A stretch of DNA of 14,552 nucleotides from positions 1 to 14,552 of the forward strand of contig DATKKX010000002.1 in NCBI GenBank assembly GCA_035542775.1, in the 5' to 3' direction. Position numbers and translations under genes: made by a program. The notes under the pieces are model-generated. The model searched no databases, was not told where the DNA came from, and was given only the letters and a program-made list of their open reading frames with translations. The DNA comes from DATKKX01 sp035542775 (GTDB lineage Bacteria > Planctomycetota > Phycisphaerae > UBA1845 > UTPLA1). This document shows positions 5,796 through 12,624 of the stretch, piece by piece (within the stretch, counting starts at the first letter, position 1; the number at the start of each line of letters is the position of its first letter).

Positions 5796-7790
5796 CTACG
5801 ATGGTTCCCGCTCGAGTGAACTAGCGGTTCGACAGAGCGCGCACATGGTGCTGAGCCCTTGCTCGCCGACCTTCTGCATTAGCGATCGGCGCGGCGGAGG
5901 TAACGTCAGATGGCGGCGAGGACTCTGCAGCTCATTCCCGCAATTTGTGGGGCAAAGGAAGAGTGGTTCGGCAGGTGAAGACCGGGCCGGCGCAGAGGAA
6001 GAGTAGTTCGTCAGGTGGGGACCGAGGCGGGCAGAAAAGAACTGGTTCGTCGGCTGGCGACCGAGCGGCGGCGCGGACGCGGAGGAGCGAGCAGAGGCCT
6101 GTTTGGGAGAGGCGTTGAATTCCGCTATCCATAGGCCGTCCTCGGCGTCCTCGAATTGGACGGGCGGCAGCCGGTCGGCCCAGTTCATGGAGCGAAGGTA
6201 GCGGACATAGGTGTCACGCACGGGAGTCGTGAGGATCAGGATGACGGGCGGCGATCCTGGTTTGGCGTTCACCAGACCCAGGAAATCAGTGAAATCAAGC
6301 AGCCGATGGCAGGAATCGTTGTACGACAGCCCATATTCCAATTCGCCCGCCCTGCCGGCGAGGATGCGGACATCATCCCGTTTGTAGAACCAGCAGACGG
6401 CGTGCGCCAGGGTGCTGTCCGAAACCAACACCGTGGCGGGGCCGATCCTATCACTGTGCTTGCGAAGGAAATGCCCGGGGGCGCGGTCCGCGTAGTGCGC
6501 GGCGGGGAAGATGAGCGGCACAAGCATGAGCGTGACCAGCGGCGCCTCGCAGAAGAGGGCGAGCTTGTACCGGTATTCTTTGACCTTCACGGCCATGATC
6601 AGAAGCAGAAACCAAGCACTCAAACCCAGCACAGCCAGCCCTGCTCTCCATGCTTCTGTGGGCGCGAAGAACACCAGGCCGAATGGATGGGCCTTCCTCA
6701 GCATCAGCACGAAGAGCAGCCCCGTCGCTGTCAGGGCTGCGGCGACGATCAGGCCGACGTTGAACACTTTCACTTTGCCGCTTTCGAGGTAGCGCGCCAC
6801 GCCCATGGCGCCGAGAATGACGATCGGCGGGTAGCAGGGGAGGATGTAGGTGCCGAGCTTTCCTCGCGAAAGCGAGAAAAACAGGAACGGAAAGACAGCC
6901 CAGCAGACAATGAAGCGAAGGAAAGGCTCTCGCAAATCCATGGTGCGGAGGCCGGCGATCGTTGTTGCCGCAAAGATGTTCCAGGGCAAGGTTCCAAGAA
7001 GGAGAAGTGGTATGAAATACCAGATTGGGAAACTGTGCTGCCCATTCGCCGAACCGGTGAACCTCTGGAAGTGCTCTATCCAAAAGAACCGCCTGGCGAA
7101 GTCGGGTTCGCGTATTGCGATCGCGATGCACCATGGCAGGCATACGAGCAAGGCGGCAGCGGCCGGCAGCCAGGCTGTCCTGATGAACTCCTTTCCGCGA
7201 CGCTGCCAGATCGCGAACGGGAGCATGATCAGGATCACACAGGCAAAGGCCGCAAGTCCCTTAAGCAAAAATGCCAGGCCGGCGAGACCACCAAGGCAAG
7301 CCAGGGCGACCGTTCTTGTCCGGCGATTCCCTTCCGAATGCCACCAGTAGCTGCAGACCGCGCTCGCCGTAACAAGCATGGAGAACATGCTGTCCAGTAC
7401 GTTGAAGGTACCGACGCCGAATACGCCAATACTGGTCAGGAAGGCGGCGGACGCCAGGGCACAAGTCGTTTTTCGGGCGCCGGCCCTTCGCACCAGCAGG
7501 CCGATCAGAATCGCGGAAATGCCGGTTGCCAGGGCGGATGGCAACCGGGCGGCAAAGGCATTCTCGCCGAAGGCCATCATCGAGGCGGCGATGACCCAAT
7601 ACCCGAGGACAGGTTTCTCAAAGTAGCGCAGACCGTTCAGGTGGGGCACGATCCACTCGCCTGAATGGATCATTTCGCGAGGGATCTCGCAGTAGCGGGC
7701 CTCATCCGGCGCGATCAGCGGCCGCTGGCCCAAGGGAATGAGGTAGATCAGCAGGAAGAGCAGGCCCGTGGTGATGGAAGCGGACTTCAT
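5796..7790 (-). CDS. ArnT/GT39-type membrane glycosyltransferase with an extra C-terminal tail
   Basis: A 664-residue product. The ATG at 7790 has AGGAAG (7798-7803) seven bases upstream; an in-frame TTG nine codons earlier is less likely. The N-terminus is a membrane segment followed by LIAPDEARYCEIPREM (Asp29-Glu30), the acidic loop motif of ArnT and GT-C transferases, then LRYFEKPVLGYW. Many hydrophobic segments follow up to about residue 430, including FSLSRGKLGTYILPCYPP. Family members move a sugar from a polyprenyl-phosphate donor to lipid A or another envelope glycan on the outer face of the membrane; the acceptor here is unknown. ArnT proteins have about 550 residues, and normal-looking sequence ends at about residue 560 (GLWIAEF). 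The last 104 residues are Ser/Pro/Arg-rich and are encoded across a tandem repeat (5952-6069), so the original stop was probably lost. Neighbours give no operon context. Confidence 0.88.
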   Translation of the reverse strand: MKSASITTGLLFLLIYLIPLGQRPLIAPDEARYCEIPREMIHSGEWIVPHLNGLRYFEKPVLGYWVIAASMMAFGENAFAARLPSALATGISAILIGLLVRRAGARKTTCALASAAFLTSIGVFGVGTFNVLDSMFSMLVTASAVCSYWWHSEGNRRTRTVALACLGGLAGLAFLLKGLAAFACVILIMLPFAIWQRRGKEFIRTAWLPAAAALLVCLPWCIAIAIREPDFARRFFWIEHFQRFTGSANGQHSFPIWYFIPLLLLGTLPWNIFAATTIAGLRTMDLREPFLRFIVCWAVFPFLFFSLSRGKLGTYILPCYPPIVILGAMGVARYLESGKVKVFNVGLIVAAALTATGLLFVLMLRKAHPFGLVFFAPTEAWRAGLAVLGLSAWFLLLIMAVKVKEYRYKLALFCEAPLVTLMLVPLIFPAAHYADRAPGHFLRKHSDRIGPATVLVSDSTLAHAVCWFYKRDDVRILAGRAGELEYGLSYNDSCHRLLDFTDFLGLVNAKPGSPPVILILTTPVRDTYVRYLRSMNWADRLPPVQFEDAEDGLWIAEFNASPKQASARSSASAPPLGRQPTNQFFSARLGPHLTNYSSSAPARSSPAEPLFLCPTNCGNELQSPRRHLTLPPPRRSLMQKVGEQGLSTMCALCRTASSLEREPS
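5952..6069 (-). repeat. Three tandem copies of a 39-40 bp repeat in the tail of the glycosyltransferase gene
   Basis: The copies are 5952-5991, 5992-6030 and 6031-6069. Each begins GCA(A/G)A(G/A)(G/A)A on the plus strand and contains a GGTTCG or AGTTCG core followed by GGCAGGTG, GTCAGGTG or GTCGGCTG. A partial fourth copy may follow after 6069. In the protein they give the similar peptides RQPTNQFFSAR, GPHLTNYSSSAPAR and SSPAEPLFLCP. Confidence 0.7.
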
Positions 7791-8165
7791 GCTGCGGCTT
7801 CCTGCTGGCGTTGCCAATCAGCCGAGGGGGAGCCAAAAGGGCAAAAGGTTCGTTGGCTCCCGGCGTGATCCATCGCGCCTGGTGCCGGAGAATATACGGC
7901 CGGCTCATGTCTACTTGATGACAGTGAAATGACAAAGTTGTCATGAGAGCCAGGCAGCAGGCCGGTCATGGGACTGTCCCACAGCCCCAGGCGGGCACAT
8001 CGGGGTGATATGCCGACGTGACCCGGTCATCACTGGCCGGCGTCGGCTCGCGCCGGCTCCGCTCAGTTGAGCCGGTGTTCCTTCAGCCGGTGGCAGGAAT
8101 GCCGGAGCGAGCGCACAATAGCACCCCACCGCGACTGAGATACATGGAGTCCGAGGGATCGTCGA
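7791..8165. other. Divergent intergenic region between glycosyltransferase and hydrolase
   Basis: About 375 bp must hold promoters for both flanking genes. I see no clear -35/-10 pair. It contains a 16-bp palindrome (7929-7944), a GGGACTGTCCC dyad (about 7967-7977), a GC-rich hairpin (8036-8057) with no T tract, and two direct copies of AGCCGGTG around 8070-8092. No RNA gene was recognised. Confidence 0.5.
7929..7944. promoter_or_regulatory. Palindrome, candidate operator
   Basis: ATGACAAAGTTGTCAT has perfect 7-base arms around a 2-base centre. A further TGACA half-site lies just upstream (about 7918-7922). It lies in the divergent promoter region, about 140 bases from the glycosyltransferase start and 220 from the hydrolase start. 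The regulator is unknown. Confidence 0.45.
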
Positions 8166-9152
8166 ATGGTGACGTACCGGAGGATGGGCGGATTGGTGGC
8201 CTGTGCGGTGTACTGCGCAGCCTTTGTGGTGAGTACATCATGCACCGCAATCCGCCTGGCCAAGTATCGCGACGACCGCTTTCTGGCAGAGTACCGCTAC
8301 ACGTTGGGTGAGCAGTATCTCGAAGTCAAAGGGCTGAAGTTCTGCTACCAGGAGTATGGGGAGGGCCCCACCGTTGTGATTCTGCCCGGCCTGGCGACCT
8401 CGATCGACTTCTGGCAGTTGAACATACCGGCCCTGGCGGAGCACTACCACGTTGTGGCGGTTGACCTGCCGGGGCTTGGCAAGTCCGCCAAACCGGATGC
8501 CTCCTACGAACTACCTTGGATGTGCGACCGCATCCTGGATTTCCTCGACGCCAAAGGAATTTCGCAGGCCAGCTTCATCGGCGGCTCCATGGGAGGGCAC
8601 CTGGGGCTTCTATTGGCTCTCAATCATCCCGATCGCACGGCCAAGCTCGTCATGATGGGGTCTACCGGTGCCTGGCCGCCGCCAAACTTGGTGCTGGCTC
8701 TCGGCCTCAAGCTGTTATGGAACGAATGGCTGGTGACCGACTTCGTGCGCGGGCGATGGCCGGACGTCTACGCCCTGATGTTCAAGCAGGACACGGAGTT
8801 GCGCCGCGAGATGTTCCATTACCAGATGGCGATTCGGGCGGATGGGTTCCGCTTCGCAGCCGAAGGGCGGGCCACAGCTCGAGCCCTGCGCAGCATCTTT
8901 GACCACTCCTGTCGTTCCCGCCTCGGAGATCTGCATGTGCCGCTTCTGCTCATCTGGGGCGCGTATGACGAGATTCATCCGCCCGAGGACGCGATGTACA
9001 TCCGGCGGCACGCGCCGGATTCCCGCCTCGTCCTGGTGCCTGACGCCGGACATGAGGCAATGATGGACCAGCCGGACACGTTCAACCGCGTGGTCCTCGC
9101 CTTCCTGGAGTCCGGCTCGGCGGGAGTTCAGGATTCTCTGGCGCCGCCGTGA
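8166..9152 (+). CDS. Alpha/beta-fold hydrolase with N-terminal membrane anchor
   Basis: A 328-residue product. The ATG at 8166 has a modest GAGGG eight bases upstream; a second ATG at 8184 sits right on a GGAGG, which is too close. Residues 8-25 are a hydrophobic segment ending in VSTSC, so the protein is anchored or exported; the lipobox is imperfect because Ser is at -3. The domain is a classic single-domain alpha/beta hydrolase: ILPGLATSIDFW in the oxyanion region, VDLPGLGKSAKP, the nucleophile elbow GGSMGG (Ser141), LIWGAYDEIHP (Asp268) and DAGHEAMMDQP (His296). All three catalytic residues are present, so it should be an active esterase or lipase-like enzyme. The usual His-Gly of the oxyanion loop is Pro-Gly here, and the substrate cannot be told. 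It faces the amidohydrolase gene tail to tail, 80 bp apart. Confidence 0.88.
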   Translation: MVTYRRMGGLVACAVYCAAFVVSTSCTAIRLAKYRDDRFLAEYRYTLGEQYLEVKGLKFCYQEYGEGPTVVILPGLATSIDFWQLNIPALAEHYHVVAVDLPGLGKSAKPDASYELPWMCDRILDFLDAKGISQASFIGGSMGGHLGLLLALNHPDRTAKLVMMGSTGAWPPPNLVLALGLKLLWNEWLVTDFVRGRWPDVYALMFKQDTELRREMFHYQMAIRADGFRFAAEGRATARALRSIFDHSCRSRLGDLHVPLLLIWGAYDEIHPPEDAMYIRRHAPDSRLVLVPDAGHEAMMDQPDTFNRVVLAFLESGSAGVQDSLAPP

Positions 9153-9159
9153 GAATCGA

Positions 9160-9225
9160 GCGGCACTGCACCCATCGATTGAAATGGGAGCGGGCTGCTC
9201 GCTCCTGCTCGGGCTCTGATCGATT
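9160..9225. terminator. Weak hairpins between convergent genes
   Basis: CCCAT...ATGGG (about 9171-9188) and GGAGCG...CGCTCC (about 9186-9204) could form two small overlapping stem-loops in the 80-bp gap between the hydrolase and the amidohydrolase. Neither is followed by a T tract, so intrinsic termination is uncertain. Confidence 0.3.
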
Positions 9226-9232
9226 GGGTTCG

Positions 9233-10564
9233 TCAGAACCGCTTCCACATGGCGGCGGCGAGTTCGCGCGATCGGGCGGCGACCTCGTGCTCGTCGATGC
9301 CGAGGACGCGGCCGCTCTCCAACCTTACGCGACCGTCCACGATCGTCGTCGTGACGCGGGCGTTGGGGAGGCCAAAGACCAGGTGGCCTAGGAAGTTGTC
9401 GGCGGAAAGCGGCGTCGGCGGGTCGTAGTCGAGGACGATCACGTCGGCAAGGTGACCGGGGGCCAGGGCGCCGACGGGATGCGGGAAGTACTTCGAGGCA
9501 ATCGCCGCGTTGTTCTCGATGAGCATCCGCGCGGCCTCCAGGAAGGCGACTCGCGGATCGGCGGCGACGTGCTTATGGATCAAGTTCGCGCAGCGCATCT
9601 CGTCGAACATGTTGGCGGTCATGCCGTCCGAGCCAAGCCCGACCAGCACGCCCTGGGAGAGCATCTTGAGTACGTTGGCGGCGCCGACGGCGTTGTTCAT
9701 GTTGGACTGCGGGTTGTGAACCACGTTGGTGTGCGTGTCGCGGAGCAGGGCCACCTCGGCGTCGTCCAGGTGGATGCAGTGGGCGCAGATGGTCTTGTCG
9801 CCCAGCACGCCGGCATCGGCCAGGCGATTCACCACGCGCTTGCCGTACTTGGCGAGCGAATCCTCGGGGTCGAACCTCGACTCGGAGGTGTGGACATGGA
9901 AGCCCGTGCCGAGGCCCTTGGAGGCCTCGACGGCCCGGGCCATGGTCTCGGGGCCGATGGTCATTGAGGCGTGCAGGCCGAACAAGCCCGCCAGCATCGG
10001 GTCCTTCTTCTGGCGGCAGGCCTTGATGAAAGCGACATTTTCGTCGATGCCCTGCTGGGCAATCTCCGGGCCGTCGCGGTCGGACAGCTCGTAGCAGAGG
10101 CAGGAGCGGACGCCCACCTCCAGCGAGGCTTTGGCGATGGTGTCGAGGCTGCCGCGGACGGCATGGGGCGAAGCGTGGTGGTCAATGATGGTCGTAGTGC
10201 CGGCCTTCAGGCAGCGGGCCAGGACGACCACGGCGCTGTAGCGGACGTCCTCGAGGGCGAGGGCCTTGTCCAGCTTCCACCAGAGGCGTTCGAGGATCTC
10301 AACGAAATTGGAAGGCGGCGGGGTCTTCAGGGAGATCCCGCAGGCGAAGGTGCTGTAGAGGTGCATGTGGGCGTTGATGAAGCCGGGCATGACGAGCCCG
10401 CCGGCGGCATCGATGGTCTTGGCACCGTCGGCGCGGATTTCGCCGCGGGGGCCGACTTTTTCGATGAGGTTTCCGGCGATCAGGACCGCACCGTCGGGGA
10501 TGACCCGGAGCGGGTTACCCAGGGTGACGATGGTTCCGTTGGAGATGATGATCTTGTTGCTCAT
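9233..10564 (-). CDS. ssnA: SsnA-family amidohydrolase (putative aminohydrolase)
   Basis: A 443-residue product, the length of Escherichia coli SsnA (about 442). The ATG at 10564 is preferred: AAGGA lies about 11 bases upstream, and an in-frame TTG at 10588 sits directly on AAGGAG with no spacing. Metal-dependent amidohydrolase hallmarks are in order: PGFINAHMHLYS (His66 and His68), FHVHTSE (His223, His225), CAHCIHL (His262) and GLGSDGM (Asp313). SsnA-like signatures are LWWKLDKAL, DHHASP, NPQSNMNNAVG and ANMFDEM. The superfamily includes guanine deaminase, chlorohydrolases and related cytoplasmic hydrolases. SsnA itself lies in selenium- and purine-linked clusters in enterobacteria and its substrate is not settled. 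Here it stands alone, without molybdenum hydroxylase or carbamate kinase genes nearby. A palindrome and a leader stem-loop upstream suggest control. Confidence 0.9.
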   Translation of the reverse strand: MSNKIIISNGTIVTLGNPLRVIPDGAVLIAGNLIEKVGPRGEIRADGAKTIDAAGGLVMPGFINAHMHLYSTFACGISLKTPPPSNFVEILERLWWKLDKALALEDVRYSAVVVLARCLKAGTTTIIDHHASPHAVRGSLDTIAKASLEVGVRSCLCYELSDRDGPEIAQQGIDENVAFIKACRQKKDPMLAGLFGLHASMTIGPETMARAVEASKGLGTGFHVHTSESRFDPEDSLAKYGKRVVNRLADAGVLGDKTICAHCIHLDDAEVALLRDTHTNVVHNPQSNMNNAVGAANVLKMLSQGVLVGLGSDGMTANMFDEMRCANLIHKHVAADPRVAFLEAARMLIENNAAIASKYFPHPVGALAPGHLADVIVLDYDPPTPLSADNFLGHLVFGLPNARVTTTIVDGRVRLESGRVLGIDEHEVAARSRELAAAMWKRF

Positions 10565-10582
10565 GGCGGTTGGGTTCCTTGA

Positions 10583-10618
10583 TGGCAACTCCTTGGGGCT
10601 TTAAGCAATGAGTTGCCA
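10583..10618 (-). promoter_or_regulatory. Stem-loop in the leader of the amidohydrolase gene
   Basis: TGGCAACTC (10583-10591) and GAGTTGCCA (10610-10618) are perfect 9-base inverted repeats around an 18-base loop. In the transcript the stem ends about 18 bases before the ATG at 10564, and one arm takes up the GAG of an AAGGAG. It could affect translation or be a spaced operator. Confidence 0.45.
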
Positions 10619-10786
10619 GCCTTACCGGGGCGCCGGAGTCATACGCACGATGCAGGCATCGTGCATGAACGACATTGATCGTAAGTCCGGCGGGGCAAGG
10701 GCGGAAGAGGCTCGGGCAGCAGCCAGGACTCCGGTTCGCAGGGGTCTGGCAAACGGCAAGCACCTCTGGGGAGGGGGAATACACTG
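10588..10786. other. Intergenic region between DNRLRE gene end and amidohydrolase start
   Basis: About 200 bp with the 20-bp palindrome and the leader stem-loop. No clear promoter hexamers and no intrinsic terminator for the DNRLRE gene were found. Confidence 0.4.
10645..10664. promoter_or_regulatory. Perfect 20-bp palindrome, candidate operator upstream of the amidohydrolase
   Basis: GCACGATGCAGGCATCGTGC has two perfect 9-base arms around AG. It lies 81 bases upstream of the ATG at 10564, a typical distance for a repressor or activator site. No regulator gene is in the window. Confidence 0.6.
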
Positions 10787-11659
10787 TTATCGACTCAGAA
10801 ACGCATCGATGAAGAGCGGCATGTCCCGGCCGTCGGTGAGGCCGTCGCCGTTAAGGTCGCTGTTGGCGACGTAGAAAGGATCGGTCTGGAAGCCAAGCAG
10901 CACATCGATGAACAGGGCCACGTCGACCTCGTCGCGGAGGCAGTCACCGTTGATGTCCGCCGCCGGCCGATCGGGGGCCTGCGGGCCGGTCACGCTGCAC
11001 GGCAGGTAGGTGATTTCGAGGTACGGTTGCTGGCTGAGCGGGCCGTCGCTGCTGGTGAAAGGCGCCCGAGGCATGTGACCGGGGCCGGGATTCGACTCGT
11101 CATTCATCCGCAGCATCGCCCCGTGCTGACGCAGGTCCGAGTTGTCCCAGAGGCCGGTGATGTCCCAACTGAACCAGTTCGTTCCCTTGACGGCGTCGAC
11201 GAACACGGCTGCGTCGTAGTCGCCGCCGGGGATGGTCCAGGGGTTCACGCCGTCATAGGTGGACCAGCTGGCACCGTCATCGGCGGGCGTCCCGTCCCCG
11301 TAGCCTTCCGCAAAATCCGTGGTCAGCGGATGCAGCCGGACGTTCCGATCGCCGGTTTGATCGGACCAGACATAGAACCAGACCCTGGCAGAGACCAGCC
11401 CGACCGGGGGTACCGACGGCAGGTCGTCCGGCAGCCTGAACAAGGAGCGGACCAGCGAACCGTCACTGCCGTTGACCACGACCTTGCAGGTCGTGCTGAC
11501 GCCGAAGTTGTAGTCGGGATCACGGCTGTCCACGTAGGTGTCCACGAGGATTGGATAAGTGTCTGTAACAAGATCGGCGGAAGCAGGCAAAGCCGGCGCC
11601 AGGGCGGCGAGAACGCCAGCCGCGACGAGGACCCTTGGAGACAGGCGATCAGCAGTCGT
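10787..11659 (-). CDS. Secreted DNRLRE-type protein with C-terminal dockerin; non-canonical start
   Basis: The frame encodes a signal peptide (hydrophobic VLVAAGVLAALAPALPASA, cut before DLVTD) that is longer than the first usual start (TTG at 11590) would allow. Upstream of that TTG in this frame there is no ATG, GTG or TTG before the gene's own ribosome binding site. The codon in the right place is ACG at 11659, eight bases after AGGAGGG (11668-11674); it gives 290 residues with a normal signal peptide. The mature domain starts VDTYVDSRDPDYNFG, the pattern of DNRLRE domains (beta-sandwich, extracellular), continues with SARVWFYVWSD and WSTYDGVNPW, and ends LEITY. The C-terminal 55 residues are a two-part dockerin (DINGDCLRDEVDVALFIDVL; DLNGDGLTDGRDMPLFIDAF). 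Function is probably extracellular binding or adhesion. It follows the pseudopilin-like gene by 26 bp, likely in one transcript. Confidence 0.8.
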   Translation of the reverse strand, partial: TTADRLSPRVLVAAGVLAALAPALPASADLVTDTYPILVDTYVDSRDPDYNFGVSTTCKVVVNGSDGSLVRSLFRLPDDLPSVPPVGLVSARVWFYVWSDQTGDRNVRLHPLTTDFAEGYGDGTPADDGASWSTYDGVNPWTIPGGDYDAAVFVDAVKGTNWFSWDITGLWDNSDLRQHGAMLRMNDESNPGPGHMPRAPFTSSDGPLSQQPYLEITYLPCSVTGPQAPDRPAADINGDCLRDEVDVALFIDVLLGFQTDPFYVANSDLNGDGLTDGRDMPLFIDAFLSR

Positions 11660-11667
11660 TGTTCTTT

Positions 11668-11674
11668 CCCTCCT
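11668..11674 (-). promoter_or_regulatory. Strong Shine-Dalgarno that points to an ACG start
   Basis: AGGAGGG on the minus strand lies in the short gap after the pseudopilin stop. The in-frame codon at the ideal distance (eight bases) is ACG at 11659-11657. This site decides the start chosen for the DNRLRE gene. Confidence 0.6.
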
Positions 11675-11685
11675 GTTTCACGGGC

Positions 11686-12510
11686 CTAATACGGAAACCA
11701 CGTCCTATCGTTCCGCAAGGGCAGTCGAGGATTGCCGAGCGTCCGATCCCAGAGATTGTTGCGCCAGTCTCCGTGACCGTCAAGCATGATGATGTTGCCG
11801 CCGAGCCCGCCGCGAGAGTGGTAGTGACGCTCACTGAATGCCCGGGCATCCTCGGCGGTAAACCAGCCGGCCTCGGTGAAACCGCCCTCCTGGCCATAGC
11901 CTTCGCGCGGATCAAGCGTTTGCTCGAACATCAGAATCGTTCTCGCCGGCTCCACGCAGCGGGCCAAGCGGAGAAAACTGGGCAACGGCGTCATTTCGGG
12001 CGACTGCCCAAAAGGAAAGTCGTACTCCAGATAGGAGTTCATCACGTAACTGTGATAGCCCTTGATCGACGGTTTGAAGCGCGGCGTATATGCCGAATCA
12101 GGCAAAGGCACGGCCTCGGGGCATTGCCAGATGTCGCCGCGAGGCTTAGCGCGATCGGGAATGTCGCGCCAAGACGGTCTGTGCAGCAGCGGCGGCAGCA
12201 GGTCGATGTAGCAGCACTCGTGCTCGGGGTGGTTCGGGTCGTACACATACGGCGTTCGATTGCGGGCGCGATCGTCGCTGTGGGGCAGAGTGGAGTCGTT
12301 GGCGTCCGCATAGAGCGAGAAGGTCTCGCCCCAGGTTCGCAGGTTGGCCGTGCAAGTCATCTCACGAGCTTTCTGCCTGGCACGACCGAGACTCGGCACC
12401 AGAATTGCCACCAGCAGGCTGATGGCAGAGGCGGCGACCAGCACTTCCAGGAGCGTGAAGCCGCTTCTCTTACATGGCTTGACCTTTGGCAGGGCGATCC
12501 ATTCGTGCAT
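11686..12510 (-). CDS. Pseudopilin-like protein (prepilin cleavage/methylation N-terminus)
   Basis: A 274-residue product from the ATG at 12510; a GTG at 12558 in the same frame is possible, and neither has a clear ribosome binding site. The N-terminus is a type IV prepilin/type II pseudopilin signal: Lys/Arg-rich leader, cleavage in RSG-FTLLEVLVA after Gly17, the conserved Glu at +5 (Glu22), and a hydrophobic helix to about residue 38 (AISLLVAILVPSLGRAR). The body has TCTANLRTWGETFSLYADAN and, near the end, RHYHSRGGLGGN...MLDGHGDW, the H...DGH pattern common in the expanded planctomycete pseudopilin families. These proteins are processed by prepilin peptidase and sit in the envelope; their individual roles are mostly unknown. 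It lies 114 bp downstream of the S9 peptidase and 26 bp upstream of the DNRLRE start. Confidence 0.88.
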   Translation of the reverse strand: MHEWIALPKVKPCKRSGFTLLEVLVAASAISLLVAILVPSLGRARQKAREMTCTANLRTWGETFSLYADANDSTLPHSDDRARNRTPYVYDPNHPEHECCYIDLLPPLLHRPSWRDIPDRAKPRGDIWQCPEAVPLPDSAYTPRFKPSIKGYHSYVMNSYLEYDFPFGQSPEMTPLPSFLRLARCVEPARTILMFEQTLDPREGYGQEGGFTEAGWFTAEDARAFSERHYHSRGGLGGNIIMLDGHGDWRNNLWDRTLGNPRLPLRNDRTWFPY

Positions 12511-12624
12511 GGTTCGTTGGCCCACGTAAAGTTGCCTTGGTTGCCGTCCTCCGATCACCTCGGCGAATCACAGCGGGCAGGCCGCGGCGCCGGCATCGCT
12601 CATGCCCGCAGCTCTGGCTTCAGG

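Noticed and set aside
6156..7664. 502-codon plus-strand open frame opposite the glycosyltransferase
   Set aside because: Arg/Gly/Gln-rich translation without motifs; the minus strand has clear ArnT features and a ribosome binding site.
8036..8057. GC-rich hairpin as a terminator
   Set aside because: There is no T tract, and it lies between divergent genes where no transcript should end.
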